Of a stretch of 64,000 nucleotides of DNA, positions 17,124 through 25,877 are shown piece by piece. The notes under the pieces were generated by a model, which saw only the letters and a program-made list of their open reading frames with translations, was not told the DNA's origin and did not search any database. The first letter of the stretch is position 1. Every line of letters begins with the position of its first letter. Origin of the DNA: Lewinellaceae bacterium (GTDB lineage: Bacteria; Bacteroidota; Bacteroidia; Chitinophagales; Saprospiraceae); NCBI GenBank assembly GCA_020636405.1, contig JACJXW010000004.1:992001-1056000 (forward strand), read 5' to 3'. The position numbers and the translations under genes were made by a program.

Positions 17124-18299
17124 ATGAACACAAACCTACGCCGGGCCAGCATTTTTGCCGGCCTTGTCATTCTCCTGGGGTCCTTCGCAGCTTCCCGGTT
17201 TCTCGGCCAGCAGAAAGCGCCGCCAGCCCGCAAGTCTTCTATTGCCCAGGCCCGTCAGGTAGATACCCTGCACGTGCGCAACGCCACCATTCCCACAACG
17301 CTGGAAATACAGGGAGTGCTGGCGGCATTTGACAAGATCGACCTGTTTGCCGAAGTGTCGGGCACGCTGGAGGCCACCTCCCGCCCGTTTAAGGTCGGCA
17401 GCTATTTCCCCCAGGGCGCGGTACTCATCCGGATCGATGCGGAAGAGGCCCGGTTATCGCTCCTCTCTCAGAAGAGCACCCTGCTCAATGCCATCACCCA
17501 ACTGATGCCCGACCTTAAGATCGACTACCCGGAAAGCTTTCGGCACTGGCAGGAGTATCTGAAACAATTTAGCCCGGAACAACCGATCCGGCCTTTCCCG
17601 GAACCCCTTAATGACCAGGAGAAATATTTCATCGCCTCCCGCAATCTCTACAGCCAGTACTACAATATCAAAAGTACCGAGGAGCGCCTTGGCAAATATA
17701 CCATCAATGCCCCGTTCAGCGGGGTGATCACCCAGGCGAGCATCAATGCCGGCGCTGTGGTGCGCGCCGGCCAGAAACTGGGCGAATTGATGAATACCAG
17801 CAACTACGAACTGGAAGCTACCGTCGCCCTGCGCGACCTGAAGTACATTAAAGTGGGCAGTCCCGTGGAGTTGAGATCTGAAGACATCGCCGGAAAGTGG
17901 GCGGGCCGCGTCAAAAGGATCAACGATCAGGTCGACGCCGGCACCCAAACGGTGAAGGTGTTCGTCAGCCTGAATGGCGAGGGCTTGCGCGAGAATATGT
18001 ATATGCGCGGCGAAGTAACGGCCAGTAATATCGAAAAAGCCCTGAAAGTGCCCCGGAATATGCTGGTTAACCAGAAAGCGCTTTATGTTGTGCAGGACTC
18101 CTTCCTGCAGTTGCAGGAGGTTGATGTGGTTAAGATCACCGAGGAAGCCGCCATCGTACGCGGCCTGGAGAACGGTACGCCCATCCTCAGGGAAATGGTG
18201 CCCGGCGTTTTCGATGGCATGAAGGTGCTGGTGAAAGCCCGAGGCGAGGGTGGTTCCGCTTCCGAAGGACAGGCGGAGGCCTTGAGCGGTTTGGAATAG
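17124..18299 (+). CDS. RND efflux periplasmic adaptor (membrane fusion protein)
   Basis: A 391-residue protein with an N-terminal membrane segment (residues 9-25). A lipoyl half follows (VDTLHVRNATIPTTLEIQGVLAAFDKIDLFAEVSGTLE, residues 50-90), then a helical hairpin, the second lipoyl half (YTINAPFSGVITQASINAGAVVRAGQKLGELM), a beta-barrel domain and a membrane-proximal domain. It should link the RND permease at 18390 to an outer-membrane TolC channel. The gap to the permease is 90 bases and contains a perfect hairpin. Substrate cannot be told from sequence. Confidence 0.88.
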   Translation: MNTNLRRASIFAGLVILLGSFAASRFLGQQKAPPARKSSIAQARQVDTLHVRNATIPTTLEIQGVLAAFDKIDLFAEVSGTLEATSRPFKVGSYFPQGAVLIRIDAEEARLSLLSQKSTLLNAITQLMPDLKIDYPESFRHWQEYLKQFSPEQPIRPFPEPLNDQEKYFIASRNLYSQYYNIKSTEERLGKYTINAPFSGVITQASINAGAVVRAGQKLGELMNTSNYELEATVALRDLKYIKVGSPVELRSEDIAGKWAGRVKRINDQVDAGTQTVKVFVSLNGEGLRENMYMRGEVTASNIEKALKVPRNMLVNQKALYVVQDSFLQLQEVDVVKITEEAAIVRGLENGTPILREMVPGVFDGMKVLVKARGEGGSASEGQAEALSGLE

Positions 18300-18307
18300 A
18301 GCCCGAA

Positions 18308-18338
18308 TTTAAGCGGCAATGGGAAATTGCCGCTTAAA
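18308..18338. promoter_or_regulatory. Perfect 13-bp hairpin between adaptor and permease genes
   Basis: TTTAAGCGGCAAT (18308-18320) and ATTGCCGCTTAAA (18326-18338) pair perfectly around a 5-base loop, 8 bases after the adaptor stop and 51 bases before the permease start. Inside an operon it may act as a partial terminator or as an mRNA-stability element that sets adaptor above permease. Confidence 0.5.
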
Positions 18339-18389
18339 GTGTCCTTTGAATTAGAGCTCACACCCACACCCTAGATACAATCTAATCCG

Positions 18390-21300
18390 ATGAGGAAATT
18401 TATAAACTATTTCATCAAATACCCGGTAGCGGCCAACCTGATCATGTTCGGCATACTGATCATGGGAGTGGTGGGGCTGCTCAATATGAAGTCCACCTTT
18501 TTCCCGGAGGTGGAAAGCCGTATCATTCTGATCCAGATCATTTACCCCGGCGCTTCACCCGAGGAGGTCGAGGAGGGGATTGTCAAAAAGATCGAAGAGA
18601 ACCTCAAAGGAGTGACCGGCGTGGAGCGCTATACTTCCGTGTCCCGGGAGAACAGCGGTACGGTAACGGTTGAAGTGTTCAAAGGATACGATACGGACAT
18701 TATCCTGCAGGATGTGAAGAATGCAGTAGACCAGATCAGTTCCTTTCCTGTGGGTATGGAACCTCCGGTAGTTTTCAAGCGGGAGAACCTGGGCTTCGCG
18801 ATCAGTTTTGCCATCAGTGGCGACGTCAACCTGAGGACCCTGAAACGCTATGGCCGGACGGTAGAAGACGACCTGTTGGCCATGGACGGGATTTCCAAAG
18901 TAAGCCTCAGCGGCTTCCCGGAGGAAGAGATCGAGATTGCCTTCCGGGAACAGGGCCTCCGCGCTTACGGGCTTACCTTTGAGCAGGCGGCCCGTGCGGT
19001 GCGCAACGCCAATATCGAGCTTACCGGCGGCACCATCAAAGGCAAGGACGAAGAACTGCTTGTCCGCGCCCGCAATAAAGAATACTATGCAGAGGGTTTC
19101 CGCGATATTGTCGTCAAAACCAATGCGGACGGCAGTGTGGTGCGCTTGCACCAGGTGGCCACCCTCACCGACCGATGGGCGGACAACCCCAACCGCAGCT
19201 TCCTGAATGATGAACCCTCGGTAGTGGTAACCGTGCAGAACACTTTGGAGGAGGATATGATATCCATTACCGATAAAGTGTTGGCCTACATAGAGGGCTT
19301 TAACCAGGAGAACGATGTGGTGCAGGCAACCGTCATTCGCGACGGTTCGATCATTCTCCGGCAGCGTATGGAACTGTTGACGGAGAACGGCATCCTTGGC
19401 TTCGTCATCGTGGTGTTGCTTCTGGCCATGTTCCTCCACTGGCGCCTGGCCTTCTGGGTGGCCATTGCCATCCCCATATCCTTTGCGGGTATGTTCATCA
19501 TGGCCAGTGCCCTGGGTATTACCTTAAATGTCATCTCCCTTTTCGGTATGATCCTGGTAATCGGTATCCTGGTGGACGACGGTATTGTCATCGGAGAAAA
19601 CATCTATCAGCAGTATGAGGAAGGCGTACCACGCCTAAAGGCTGCCCTGGACGGCACCATGCAGGTACTTCCGGCGGTTTTTGCGGCTATTGTCACCACG
19701 GTGATCGCTTTTTCTTCCTTTCTCTTTATCGATGGCAGGCTGGGGGACTTCTTTAGCGAGATGGCGGTCGTAGTGATCCTTTCGCTGATATTTTCTATGA
19801 TAGAGGGCGCCATCATTCTGCCTACTCACGTGGCGCATAGCAAGGCCCTTAGCCCGGACCGCCAGCGCAACCGGGTGCAGGAAGGGCTGGAAAAGGTGAT
19901 GAACTGGATGCGCAACAACCTCTATGCTCCTGTCCTGCGCTTTGCCATGTACAACAAGTTCTTTACTATTGCCGTAATGGTGGGCATTCTGGCCATGACC
20001 ATGGGGTCCATAAGCGGAGGGATCATTCATACTACCTTCTTTCCCGTTATTGAACGGGATGATATTCAGATCACCCTGCAAATGCCGGCGGGCACCCGCG
20101 AGCACATCACTACCGACTGGTTGTCCCATATCGAGCAGGCGGCCTGGCGGGCCAATGAGAAACTCAGCAAGCGTTTTTTCAACGGTGAAAAACAGGCCAT
20201 TGAACGGATCGAGAGAAACCTCGGCCCTTCCACCTATGAGGGCAACCTCAGCGTAAACCTGCTGGATGGTGAAAACCGGGATAGCCTCAAGCTCAGGGAT
20301 GTGATCAATGCCATTCGCGAGGAGGCCGGCCCGATACCGGCAGCCGAGGTGGTCTCCTACGGGGCGCAGTCCAACTTCGGAAAACCCATCTCTATCTCTC
20401 TCGTAGGGGAGGATTACACGCAACTGCGCGCCGCGACGGAACGGGTGAAGTCTGAATTGCAATCCCTCGCCGAGCTTACCGATGTGGTAGACAACAACCA
20501 GGAAGGCCTGCGGGAGGTGAACATCCAACTGAAGGAAAAGGGCCGCTACCTGGGCCTTAATCTCCAGGATGTCGTCGGGCAGGTCCGCAGCGGCTTCTTT
20601 GGCAGTGAAGTGCAGCGGCTGCAACGCGGCCGGGACGAGGTGCGCGTGTGGGTGCGCTACGATGCCGAGGACCGCGCTGATATAACCCAATTGCAGGACA
20701 TGCGGGTTCGCTTTCAGGACGGCAGGGAGTTTCCCCTTTCGGAAATTGCCAGCCTGGAGATCAAGAGAGGAATCATCAACATCAACCATATCGACGGTAA
20801 GCGGGAGATCAAGATAGAGGCCGACGTATCCCGGGATGATGTCTCCGTCAGCGACCTGACCAGCAGCCTGAAAGAGGAGATCATTCCGGGTATGCTGTCT
20901 GATTATCCCAGTGTTTCTCCTCTGTTTGAAGGGCAGAACCGGGAGCAGGAGAAGTCGGCCAAGTCCATACAGGTCGTGGGCATCGTCGTTCTGGCGCTGA
21001 TGTTCTTTGTCATTGCCCTTACCTTCCGTTCAGTGGGCCAGACGCTGACCGTCTTCCTGCTTATTCCTTTCGGCATCATCGGCGTTGGTTGGGGGCATTG
21101 GCTTATGGGGCTTCCCATCAGCCTGTTCTCTTTCCTGGGTATCATCGCACTGATCGGCATTCTGGTCAACGATGCCCTGGTGCTGGTCACTACTTACAAT
21201 ACCCTCATCGGGGCCGGGAGGCCGCAGATGGACGCCATATACGAGGCTGGGGTATCCCGTTTTCGGCCCATTGTCCTCACTTCGGTGACGACTTTTGCCG

Positions 21301-21593
21301 GCCTGGCGCCCCTGCTGCTGGAAAAGAGCCTGCAGGCTCAGTTCCTGATCCCTATGGCCATTGCCGTTTCTTTCGGCCTGCTGGCCACAACGGTGGTCAT
21401 ATTGGTATTGCTGCCTGTATTCCTGATTGTGGCCAACCGCTTCAAAGTATATGCTTCCTACGCCTGGAATGGCGTCAAGCCCGACTACGAAGCGGTGGAA
21501 TCCGCCCTGCGCAGGGAAACGGGCTATGAGTTTCTCTGGTATGTGCTGTTCGCCGTTATTGCGATCGCAGCGGTGGCGGCGATATGGGGGTAG
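18390..21593 (+). CDS. RND-family efflux permease
   Basis: A 1067-residue inner-membrane pump of the AcrB/HAE superfamily. It opens with a transmembrane helix (FINYFIKYPVAANLIMFGIL), has a large periplasmic loop with the porter motif YPGASPEEVEEGI, then helices including the proton-relay element GILVDDGIVIGENIY in helix 4 with two acidic residues. The second half repeats the plan (GIIALIGILVNDALVLVTTYN). A C-terminal hydrophobic segment follows residue 1040. It should exchange protons for an exported compound with the adaptor at 17124 and the TolC protein at 22819. Length is usual for the family. Substrate unknown. Confidence 0.9.
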   Translation: MRKFINYFIKYPVAANLIMFGILIMGVVGLLNMKSTFFPEVESRIILIQIIYPGASPEEVEEGIVKKIEENLKGVTGVERYTSVSRENSGTVTVEVFKGYDTDIILQDVKNAVDQISSFPVGMEPPVVFKRENLGFAISFAISGDVNLRTLKRYGRTVEDDLLAMDGISKVSLSGFPEEEIEIAFREQGLRAYGLTFEQAARAVRNANIELTGGTIKGKDEELLVRARNKEYYAEGFRDIVVKTNADGSVVRLHQVATLTDRWADNPNRSFLNDEPSVVVTVQNTLEEDMISITDKVLAYIEGFNQENDVVQATVIRDGSIILRQRMELLTENGILGFVIVVLLLAMFLHWRLAFWVAIAIPISFAGMFIMASALGITLNVISLFGMILVIGILVDDGIVIGENIYQQYEEGVPRLKAALDGTMQVLPAVFAAIVTTVIAFSSFLFIDGRLGDFFSEMAVVVILSLIFSMIEGAIILPTHVAHSKALSPDRQRNRVQEGLEKVMNWMRNNLYAPVLRFAMYNKFFTIAVMVGILAMTMGSISGGIIHTTFFPVIERDDIQITLQMPAGTREHITTDWLSHIEQAAWRANEKLSKRFFNGEKQAIERIERNLGPSTYEGNLSVNLLDGENRDSLKLRDVINAIREEAGPIPAAEVVSYGAQSNFGKPISISLVGEDYTQLRAATERVKSELQSLAELTDVVDNNQEGLREVNIQLKEKGRYLGLNLQDVVGQVRSGFFGSEVQRLQRGRDEVRVWVRYDAEDRADITQLQDMRVRFQDGREFPLSEIASLEIKRGIININHIDGKREIKIEADVSRDDVSVSDLTSSLKEEIIPGMLSDYPSVSPLFEGQNREQEKSAKSIQVVGIVVLALMFFVIALTFRSVGQTLTVFLLIPFGIIGVGWGHWLMGLPISLFSFLGIIALIGILVNDALVLVTTYNTLIGAGRPQMDAIYEAGVSRFRPIVLTSVTTFAGLAPLLLEKSLQAQFLIPMAIAVSFGLLATTVVILVLLPVFLIVANRFKVYASYAWNGVKPDYEAVESALRRETGYEFLWYVLFAVIAIAAVAAIWG

Positions 21594-21669
21594 GGGATCA
21601 GGGCTTCAGTGTGAGGCGCACTCTGGGGCACCAATGCACCAATGCACGAAAACACCAATGCACAACAAA
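21594..21669. repeat. caccaatgcac word repeat
   Basis: The gap before the nucleotidase gene repeats gcaccaatgcaccaatgcacgaaaacaccaatgcac (about 21629-21663), the same word family as at 3343, 49200 and 52560. It produces a false N-terminal extension to the following gene. Confidence 0.6.
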
Positions 21670-22200
21670 ATGCAACGAATAGCGATAGATATGGACGAGG
21701 TCATCGCCGATGTGATGCCCAAATTTCTGGAGTTGTACGAGCAGCAATTCAGGAAACACCTGAACAGGGAGGATTACTGGGGAAAGAAGATCTACCAGAT
21801 ACCGGGAGCGGAGTACATCCGGGAGGCCATTTACGAAAAGGGTTTTTTCCGGAGCCTGCCGGTAATGCCGGGCAGCCAGGAGGGGATCAAAGAACTGATG
21901 GAGCACTACGAGGTCTATATCGTCACGGCAGCTATGGAGTTCCGGAATTCCTTTGAAGACAAGTACGATTGGTTGAAGGAGCACTTTCCCTTCATTCACT
22001 GGAAGAATGTTGTTTTCTGCGGCGATAAAAGTATCGTCCAGGCCGATTATATGATCGATGACCACGTTTTCAACCTGGAGGCTTTTCCGGGTAAGGGCTT
22101 GTTGTACACCTCGTCGCACAATGTGGAAGAGACGCGCTTCCGGCGGGTCGACAACTGGGCGGAGGTGATGGCGTTTTTCCGGGCGGAAAGAGAGCGGTAG
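21670..22200 (+). CDS. 5'(3')-deoxyribonucleotidase (HAD superfamily)
   Basis: A 176-residue HAD-type phosphatase. Motif I is MQRIAIDMDEVIADVMPKF (nucleophile and acid Asp, D-M-D-E-V), motif II is the strand-threonine IVTAAMEF, motif III a Lys near EHFPFIHWKNVVFCGDK, and motif IV DYMIDDHVFN. This pattern and length match the NT5C group, which dephosphorylates dNMPs and limits dNTP pools. The frame is open upstream, but those codons are the caccaatgcac repeat; the ATG at 21670 begins the first strand. It sits between an RND permease and a GtrA gene with no obvious functional link. Confidence 0.85.
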   Translation: MQRIAIDMDEVIADVMPKFLELYEQQFRKHLNREDYWGKKIYQIPGAEYIREAIYEKGFFRSLPVMPGSQEGIKELMEHYEVYIVTAAMEFRNSFEDKYDWLKEHFPFIHWKNVVFCGDKSIVQADYMIDDHVFNLEAFPGKGLLYTSSHNVEETRFRRVDNWAEVMAFFRAERER

Positions 22201-22388
22201 GAAGGCGGAAATCGGAAACGACCGAAGGGAGTCCCGCCTCTGCGGGCAGAAGCCGCTGCGGCGGGCGAAGGCCCGTACCGACGTAGGAGGTCGGGATCGG
22301 AAGGCGGAAAGCGGAAGGTTTCCCACTTCCCACTTCGCACTTCCAAAGTCCCCCAAACTCCTTACCTTCGGCAGAAATTGATTGGACT
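22201..22388. repeat. Intergenic dispersed repeat unit (ggaaatcggaaacgaccg... cccacttcccactt)
   Basis: 22205-22305 carries the unit also found at 8828-8896, here with a 40-base GC-rich insertion (cctctgcgggcagaagccgc...). It is followed by ggaaggcggaaagcggaaggtttcccacttcccacttcgcacttcc. No gene is present. It separates the nucleotidase and GtrA genes. Confidence 0.6.
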
Positions 22389-22799
22389 ATGCAATGGAAC
22401 TGGGAAAAGCTCCAGGGGCTGTTCAGGATGAAAGCCCGGTTTGCGATGACGGGGGCGGTGGCTACCACGGTAGATTACGTCATTTACCTGGTGTTGGTGA
22501 GCCGTTTTTTTTCACCGGTGGTGTCCAACATCATTTCCTATTCCTGCGGGATGGTCATCAACTTCCTGCTTCAGAAGCGGTTTGTTTTTGAATTGCGGGG
22601 GTCGCCCTACCGGGCCTTTCTGCTTTCGCTCATGGTTTCGATGGGCGGCATGGCGTTGAGCACGGGGATCATCTACGGCCTGACCCAGATGGAATTTTTC
22701 ACCCGGCACCAGTACATCACCAAGTTGTGTGCAACCGGTGTAGTATTTTTCTATAATTTTTACCTGAAACGATTTGTCTTTGAACGCAGGTTTATCTAA
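22389..22799 (+). CDS. GtrA-family membrane protein
   Basis: A 136-residue protein with four transmembrane segments and the GtrA landmarks: FAMTGAVATTVDYVIYLVLV in the first helix, NIISYSCGMVINFLLQKRFVFE in the second, and NFYLKRFVFERRFI at the C-terminus. GtrA proteins are thought to move or present lipid-linked sugars (undecaprenyl-phosphate-linked) for cell-surface glycosylation. Its stop is 19 bases before the TolC-type gene, so the two are probably one transcript even though their functions differ. Confidence 0.85.
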   Translation: MQWNWEKLQGLFRMKARFAMTGAVATTVDYVIYLVLVSRFFSPVVSNIISYSCGMVINFLLQKRFVFELRGSPYRAFLLSLMVSMGGMALSTGIIYGLTQMEFFTRHQYITKLCATGVVFFYNFYLKRFVFERRFI

Positions 22800-22818
22800 T
22801 CATTACCGACCATTGACT

Positions 22819-24153
22819 ATGAAGGCATTCCATTCTTTACTCCTTTTCCTGTCCCTAAGTAATTTTGGCTTTGGCCAACAGGAACTCAGCCTTTCCCAGG
22901 CGATTGAAACCGGTTTACAGAACAATTACCAGATCCGGATATCGGAAGCCAGGGCAGAGATCGCAGCGAACAACAACGACTGGGCCGTGGCGGGGCGCTT
23001 CCCTACCATCAACCTGTCGCTCAGCTCCAACAACAACTACCGGGACCTCAATAACCCGGGGTCGGTATTGCGTACGAGCAACACCATCAATACCGGCCTG
23101 GCGCCTGGCATCGAAGCCAACTGGACCATCTTCAACGGCTATCGGGTACGTTATTCCAAAGAGCAGCTGGAGGTGCAGGAGCAGCTCAGCGGCGGCAACA
23201 TCAAAATAGCGGTCGAGAATTCGATCCAGGGCATCATCCAGGCCTACTACAACGCCCTGGTGCAGCAGGAGCAGCTCGATGTCGTCCAGGAAGTGCTTAG
23301 CCTCTCGCGCGACCGCGTGGAATACCAGGAACTGCGCAAGGAGTTCGGCCAGGCCAGTACCTTCGACATCCTTCAGACCCAGGATGCCTACCTGAACGAT
23401 TCCACCAACTACGTGCTGCAAGCCAATACCTTCCAAACGGCTATCCGCAACCTCAACCTCGCTATGGGCGTCGACGACCTGAATACGCCCTACCGCCTAT
23501 CCGATACCCTAACCTATGACGTTGCCGCCTACCAACTGGCGGACCTCCAGCAGCAGATGCAGGCCGGCAACCACCAGCTGCAGAACCAGTTCATCAACCG
23601 CGACCTGGCGGCGCTGAATACCCGCCTGCAGGAAGCCAGCCTCTATCCTACGGTACAGGTGCGCTCAGGCATTACCTACGACGTGGCCCTCGCTACCGGC
23701 GAGCAGCAGTTCAGTTTCGAGATGGAACCCCGGGAATTGCCCCAGGTGGCCGCCAAGACGTTTACCGGCTTTATCAACTTTGCCGCCACTTACCCCATCT
23801 TCGACGCCGGCGTGCGCCGCAAGCGCATCGAGAACGCCAAAACGGAGGAACTGATCGCCCAGCACAACATCAGCGACCTCAAGCGCACCCTCAATAACCA
23901 ACTGGCCAATACGCTGGCCACCTACAACACCCAGAAGCGCCTGGTGGAAGTCACCACGGCTCTGGTCGACAACGCCCGACGCAACCTGGAGATCGCCGAG
24001 GAGCGCTTCCGGGGCGGCCTGATCAATTCCTTCGATTACCGAACGATTCAGGTGAGCTACATCAATGCCTCACAGCAGCGCCTCAATGCCCTGTTCAACC
24101 TGAAAAATACGGAAACGGAACTGGTGCGGCTGATCGGGGGCTTGGTTCGGTAG
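22819..24153 (+). CDS. TolC-family outer-membrane efflux channel
   Basis: A 444-residue protein with a signal peptide (MKAFHSLLLFLSLSNFGFGQ). Two related OEP halves follow, each with long amphipathic helices and strands: LSLSQAIETGLQNNYQIRISEARAEIAANN in the first and AATYPIFDAGVRRKRIENAKTEEL in the second. It should form the trimeric exit duct. The frame opens at 22774 within the GtrA gene, but the ATG at 22819 starts the signal peptide. It is separated from the adaptor/permease pair by the nucleotidase and GtrA genes, yet is the nearest TolC partner for them. Confidence 0.88.
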   Translation: MKAFHSLLLFLSLSNFGFGQQELSLSQAIETGLQNNYQIRISEARAEIAANNNDWAVAGRFPTINLSLSSNNNYRDLNNPGSVLRTSNTINTGLAPGIEANWTIFNGYRVRYSKEQLEVQEQLSGGNIKIAVENSIQGIIQAYYNALVQQEQLDVVQEVLSLSRDRVEYQELRKEFGQASTFDILQTQDAYLNDSTNYVLQANTFQTAIRNLNLAMGVDDLNTPYRLSDTLTYDVAAYQLADLQQQMQAGNHQLQNQFINRDLAALNTRLQEASLYPTVQVRSGITYDVALATGEQQFSFEMEPRELPQVAAKTFTGFINFAATYPIFDAGVRRKRIENAKTEELIAQHNISDLKRTLNNQLANTLATYNTQKRLVEVTTALVDNARRNLEIAEERFRGGLINSFDYRTIQVSYINASQQRLNALFNLKNTETELVRLIGGLVR

Positions 24154-24227
24154 CTTTAAAGACTAGCGCCCAAAAAATGACTTTCTCCCAAAAAATCCCG
24201 AATTTGGGAAATAATATTAAGTAAGAA

Positions 24228-24428
24228 ATGAGTGAAGCGGATATCAAACTTCGGATAATTCGGTTGATTGACAGCCAGGAAGGAGAAGTACTCCGGGAAT
24301 TATATGATATGATTCTGAGTAAGCTTTACCAGGAAAAACATGAGGAAGAGCCTCTTTCCTTAATTGAGAAGGGATATAGAGAAATGGAAGCAATAGAACA
24401 GATTATTAGACTGCAGCTGGATTTGTAA
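24228..24428 (+). CDS. Small hypothetical protein, possible antitoxin-like remnant
   Basis: A 66-residue acidic helical protein (MSEADIKLRIIRLIDSQ...LRELYDMILSKLYQEK...SLIEKGYREMEAIEQ). The order of a basic N-terminal helix, an L.ELYD helix and an 'ekGY.eM' element is reminiscent of small antitoxins in Bacteroidota, but it ends abruptly and no toxin gene follows. It could be a truncated antitoxin or an unrelated small protein. It is more AT-rich than its neighbours and ends 19 bases before the next gene. Confidence 0.4.
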   Translation: MSEADIKLRIIRLIDSQEGEVLRELYDMILSKLYQEKHEEEPLSLIEKGYREMEAIEQIIRLQLDL

Positions 24429-24447
24429 AAACGGAAGAATTAACCGC

Positions 24448-25677
24448 ATGAACCTTTCCCTCCGTATCGCCCGGCGGTACCTTTTCGCCAAGAAATCGAC
24501 CAATGCCATCAATATCATCACCGGCATTGCCGTCTTCGGTATCGCCGTGGGTTCGGCGGCCCTGGTGCTGGTGCTTTCCGTCTTCAATGGCTTCGAAGAC
24601 CTGATCATGGGCATGTACAGCAATTTCAACCCGGACATCAAGGTCACCCCGGCCCGGGGTAAGACGTTCGAGACGGATACCATCATGCTGGAAAAACTGC
24701 TGGCGCTGGACGGCGTAGCGCAGGTGTCCCAAACCCTGGAGGAGGTCGCCTTTTTTGAATACAAGGACAATCAGGATTTCGGTACCCTAAAAGGGGTAGA
24801 TGAGAATTTCAATAAAGTAGTGGGCATCGACACTACGGTCAAGGAAGGCCTTTACAGCTTCGAAGAAAACGGGCGGCAGTTGGCCGTTCTCGGCCTGGGC
24901 ATGCGCAATAAGCTGGCCGCCAACGTAGGCGACCGGTTTACCGAGCTGGCCGTCTATATGCCCAAGCAGGATCAAGGCAGCAGCTTTTTCGGACAGCAGG
25001 CGCAGCCGTTCCGCCGGCGCTACATCTACCCGGGCGGCACCTTCGTTATTCAGCAGGAGTTCGACAACCAGTATGTTCTGGCTTCTCTGGACTTCGCCCG
25101 CGAGCTGGTCGGAACCGAGAACGAGGTGAGCGCCCTGGAGATCCGGGTAGCGCCGGGAGCGGAACCTTCCGATGTCATTGCCTCCGTGAAGGCCCTGATG
25201 GGGGAGGGGTTCGAGGTGAAGGGACGCTATCAGCAGGAGGCTTCTTTTCTCCGGCTGATGCAGGTAGAAAAGTGGCTCAGTTACGCCATCGCCAGCCTGA
25301 TGATGTTGCTGGTGGCCTTCAATATCGTCGGCGCCCTGTGGATGGTGGTGCTGGAAAAGCAAAAAGACATTTCCATCCTTAAATCCATGGGGGCGCTAAA
25401 TACTACCGTTCGCAACATCTTCCTCAACGAAGGACTATTGCTCAGCCTGCTGGGCATTGCCATCGGCTTTGTTCTGGCTGTTATCCTGTATATCCTGCAA
25501 AAGACGGTGGGCATCGTATCGGTTCCCGGCAATTTTGTGGTGCAGTCCTATCCCATCAGCATGCGCTTTATCGATTTTATCATAGTGGCCTTCACGGTTA
25601 CCGCTATCGGCGTGCTGGCCTCGGTGCCGCCTGCCCTACGCGCGATGAAGGTGTCGGCGCTGATCCGGGAGGAGTGA
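24448..25677 (+). CDS. LolC/LolE/MacB-type ABC transporter permease
   Basis: A 409-residue inner-membrane protein. The N-terminus (MNLSLRIARRYLFAKKSTNAINIITGIAVFGIAVGSAALVLVLSVFNGFE) is characteristic of lipoprotein-releasing permeases. A large periplasmic domain (residues 50-265) is followed by three transmembrane helices with the FtsX-type coupling segment (VVLEKQKDISILKSMGA). In LolCDE the complex extracts outer-membrane lipoproteins from the inner membrane. No ATP-binding subunit is adjacent, so the LolD partner must be elsewhere. Alternatively it belongs to a MacB-like mechanotransmission system. Confidence 0.82.
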   Translation: MNLSLRIARRYLFAKKSTNAINIITGIAVFGIAVGSAALVLVLSVFNGFEDLIMGMYSNFNPDIKVTPARGKTFETDTIMLEKLLALDGVAQVSQTLEEVAFFEYKDNQDFGTLKGVDENFNKVVGIDTTVKEGLYSFEENGRQLAVLGLGMRNKLAANVGDRFTELAVYMPKQDQGSSFFGQQAQPFRRRYIYPGGTFVIQQEFDNQYVLASLDFARELVGTENEVSALEIRVAPGAEPSDVIASVKALMGEGFEVKGRYQQEASFLRLMQVEKWLSYAIASLMMLLVAFNIVGALWMVVLEKQKDISILKSMGALNTTVRNIFLNEGLLLSLLGIAIGFVLAVILYILQKTVGIVSVPGNFVVQSYPISMRFIDFIIVAFTVTAIGVLASVPPALRAMKVSALIREE

Positions 25678-25877
25678 GCCGGCGGTAGTGTATCAGTATA
25701 TGTACCTGGACTGAAATGCAGGTCTTGTCCATGTCTTACACTACAACCCTGATAACCCCCTGTCTCATCCCCGATTGCTGTCACCTACCCGCTAATCTTA
25801 CAATATCAACCTCTCTTCAAATACAAAAAACACTACCTTCACTCCTCGTTTTACTTTCCAAATGCATCGAAATTAGT

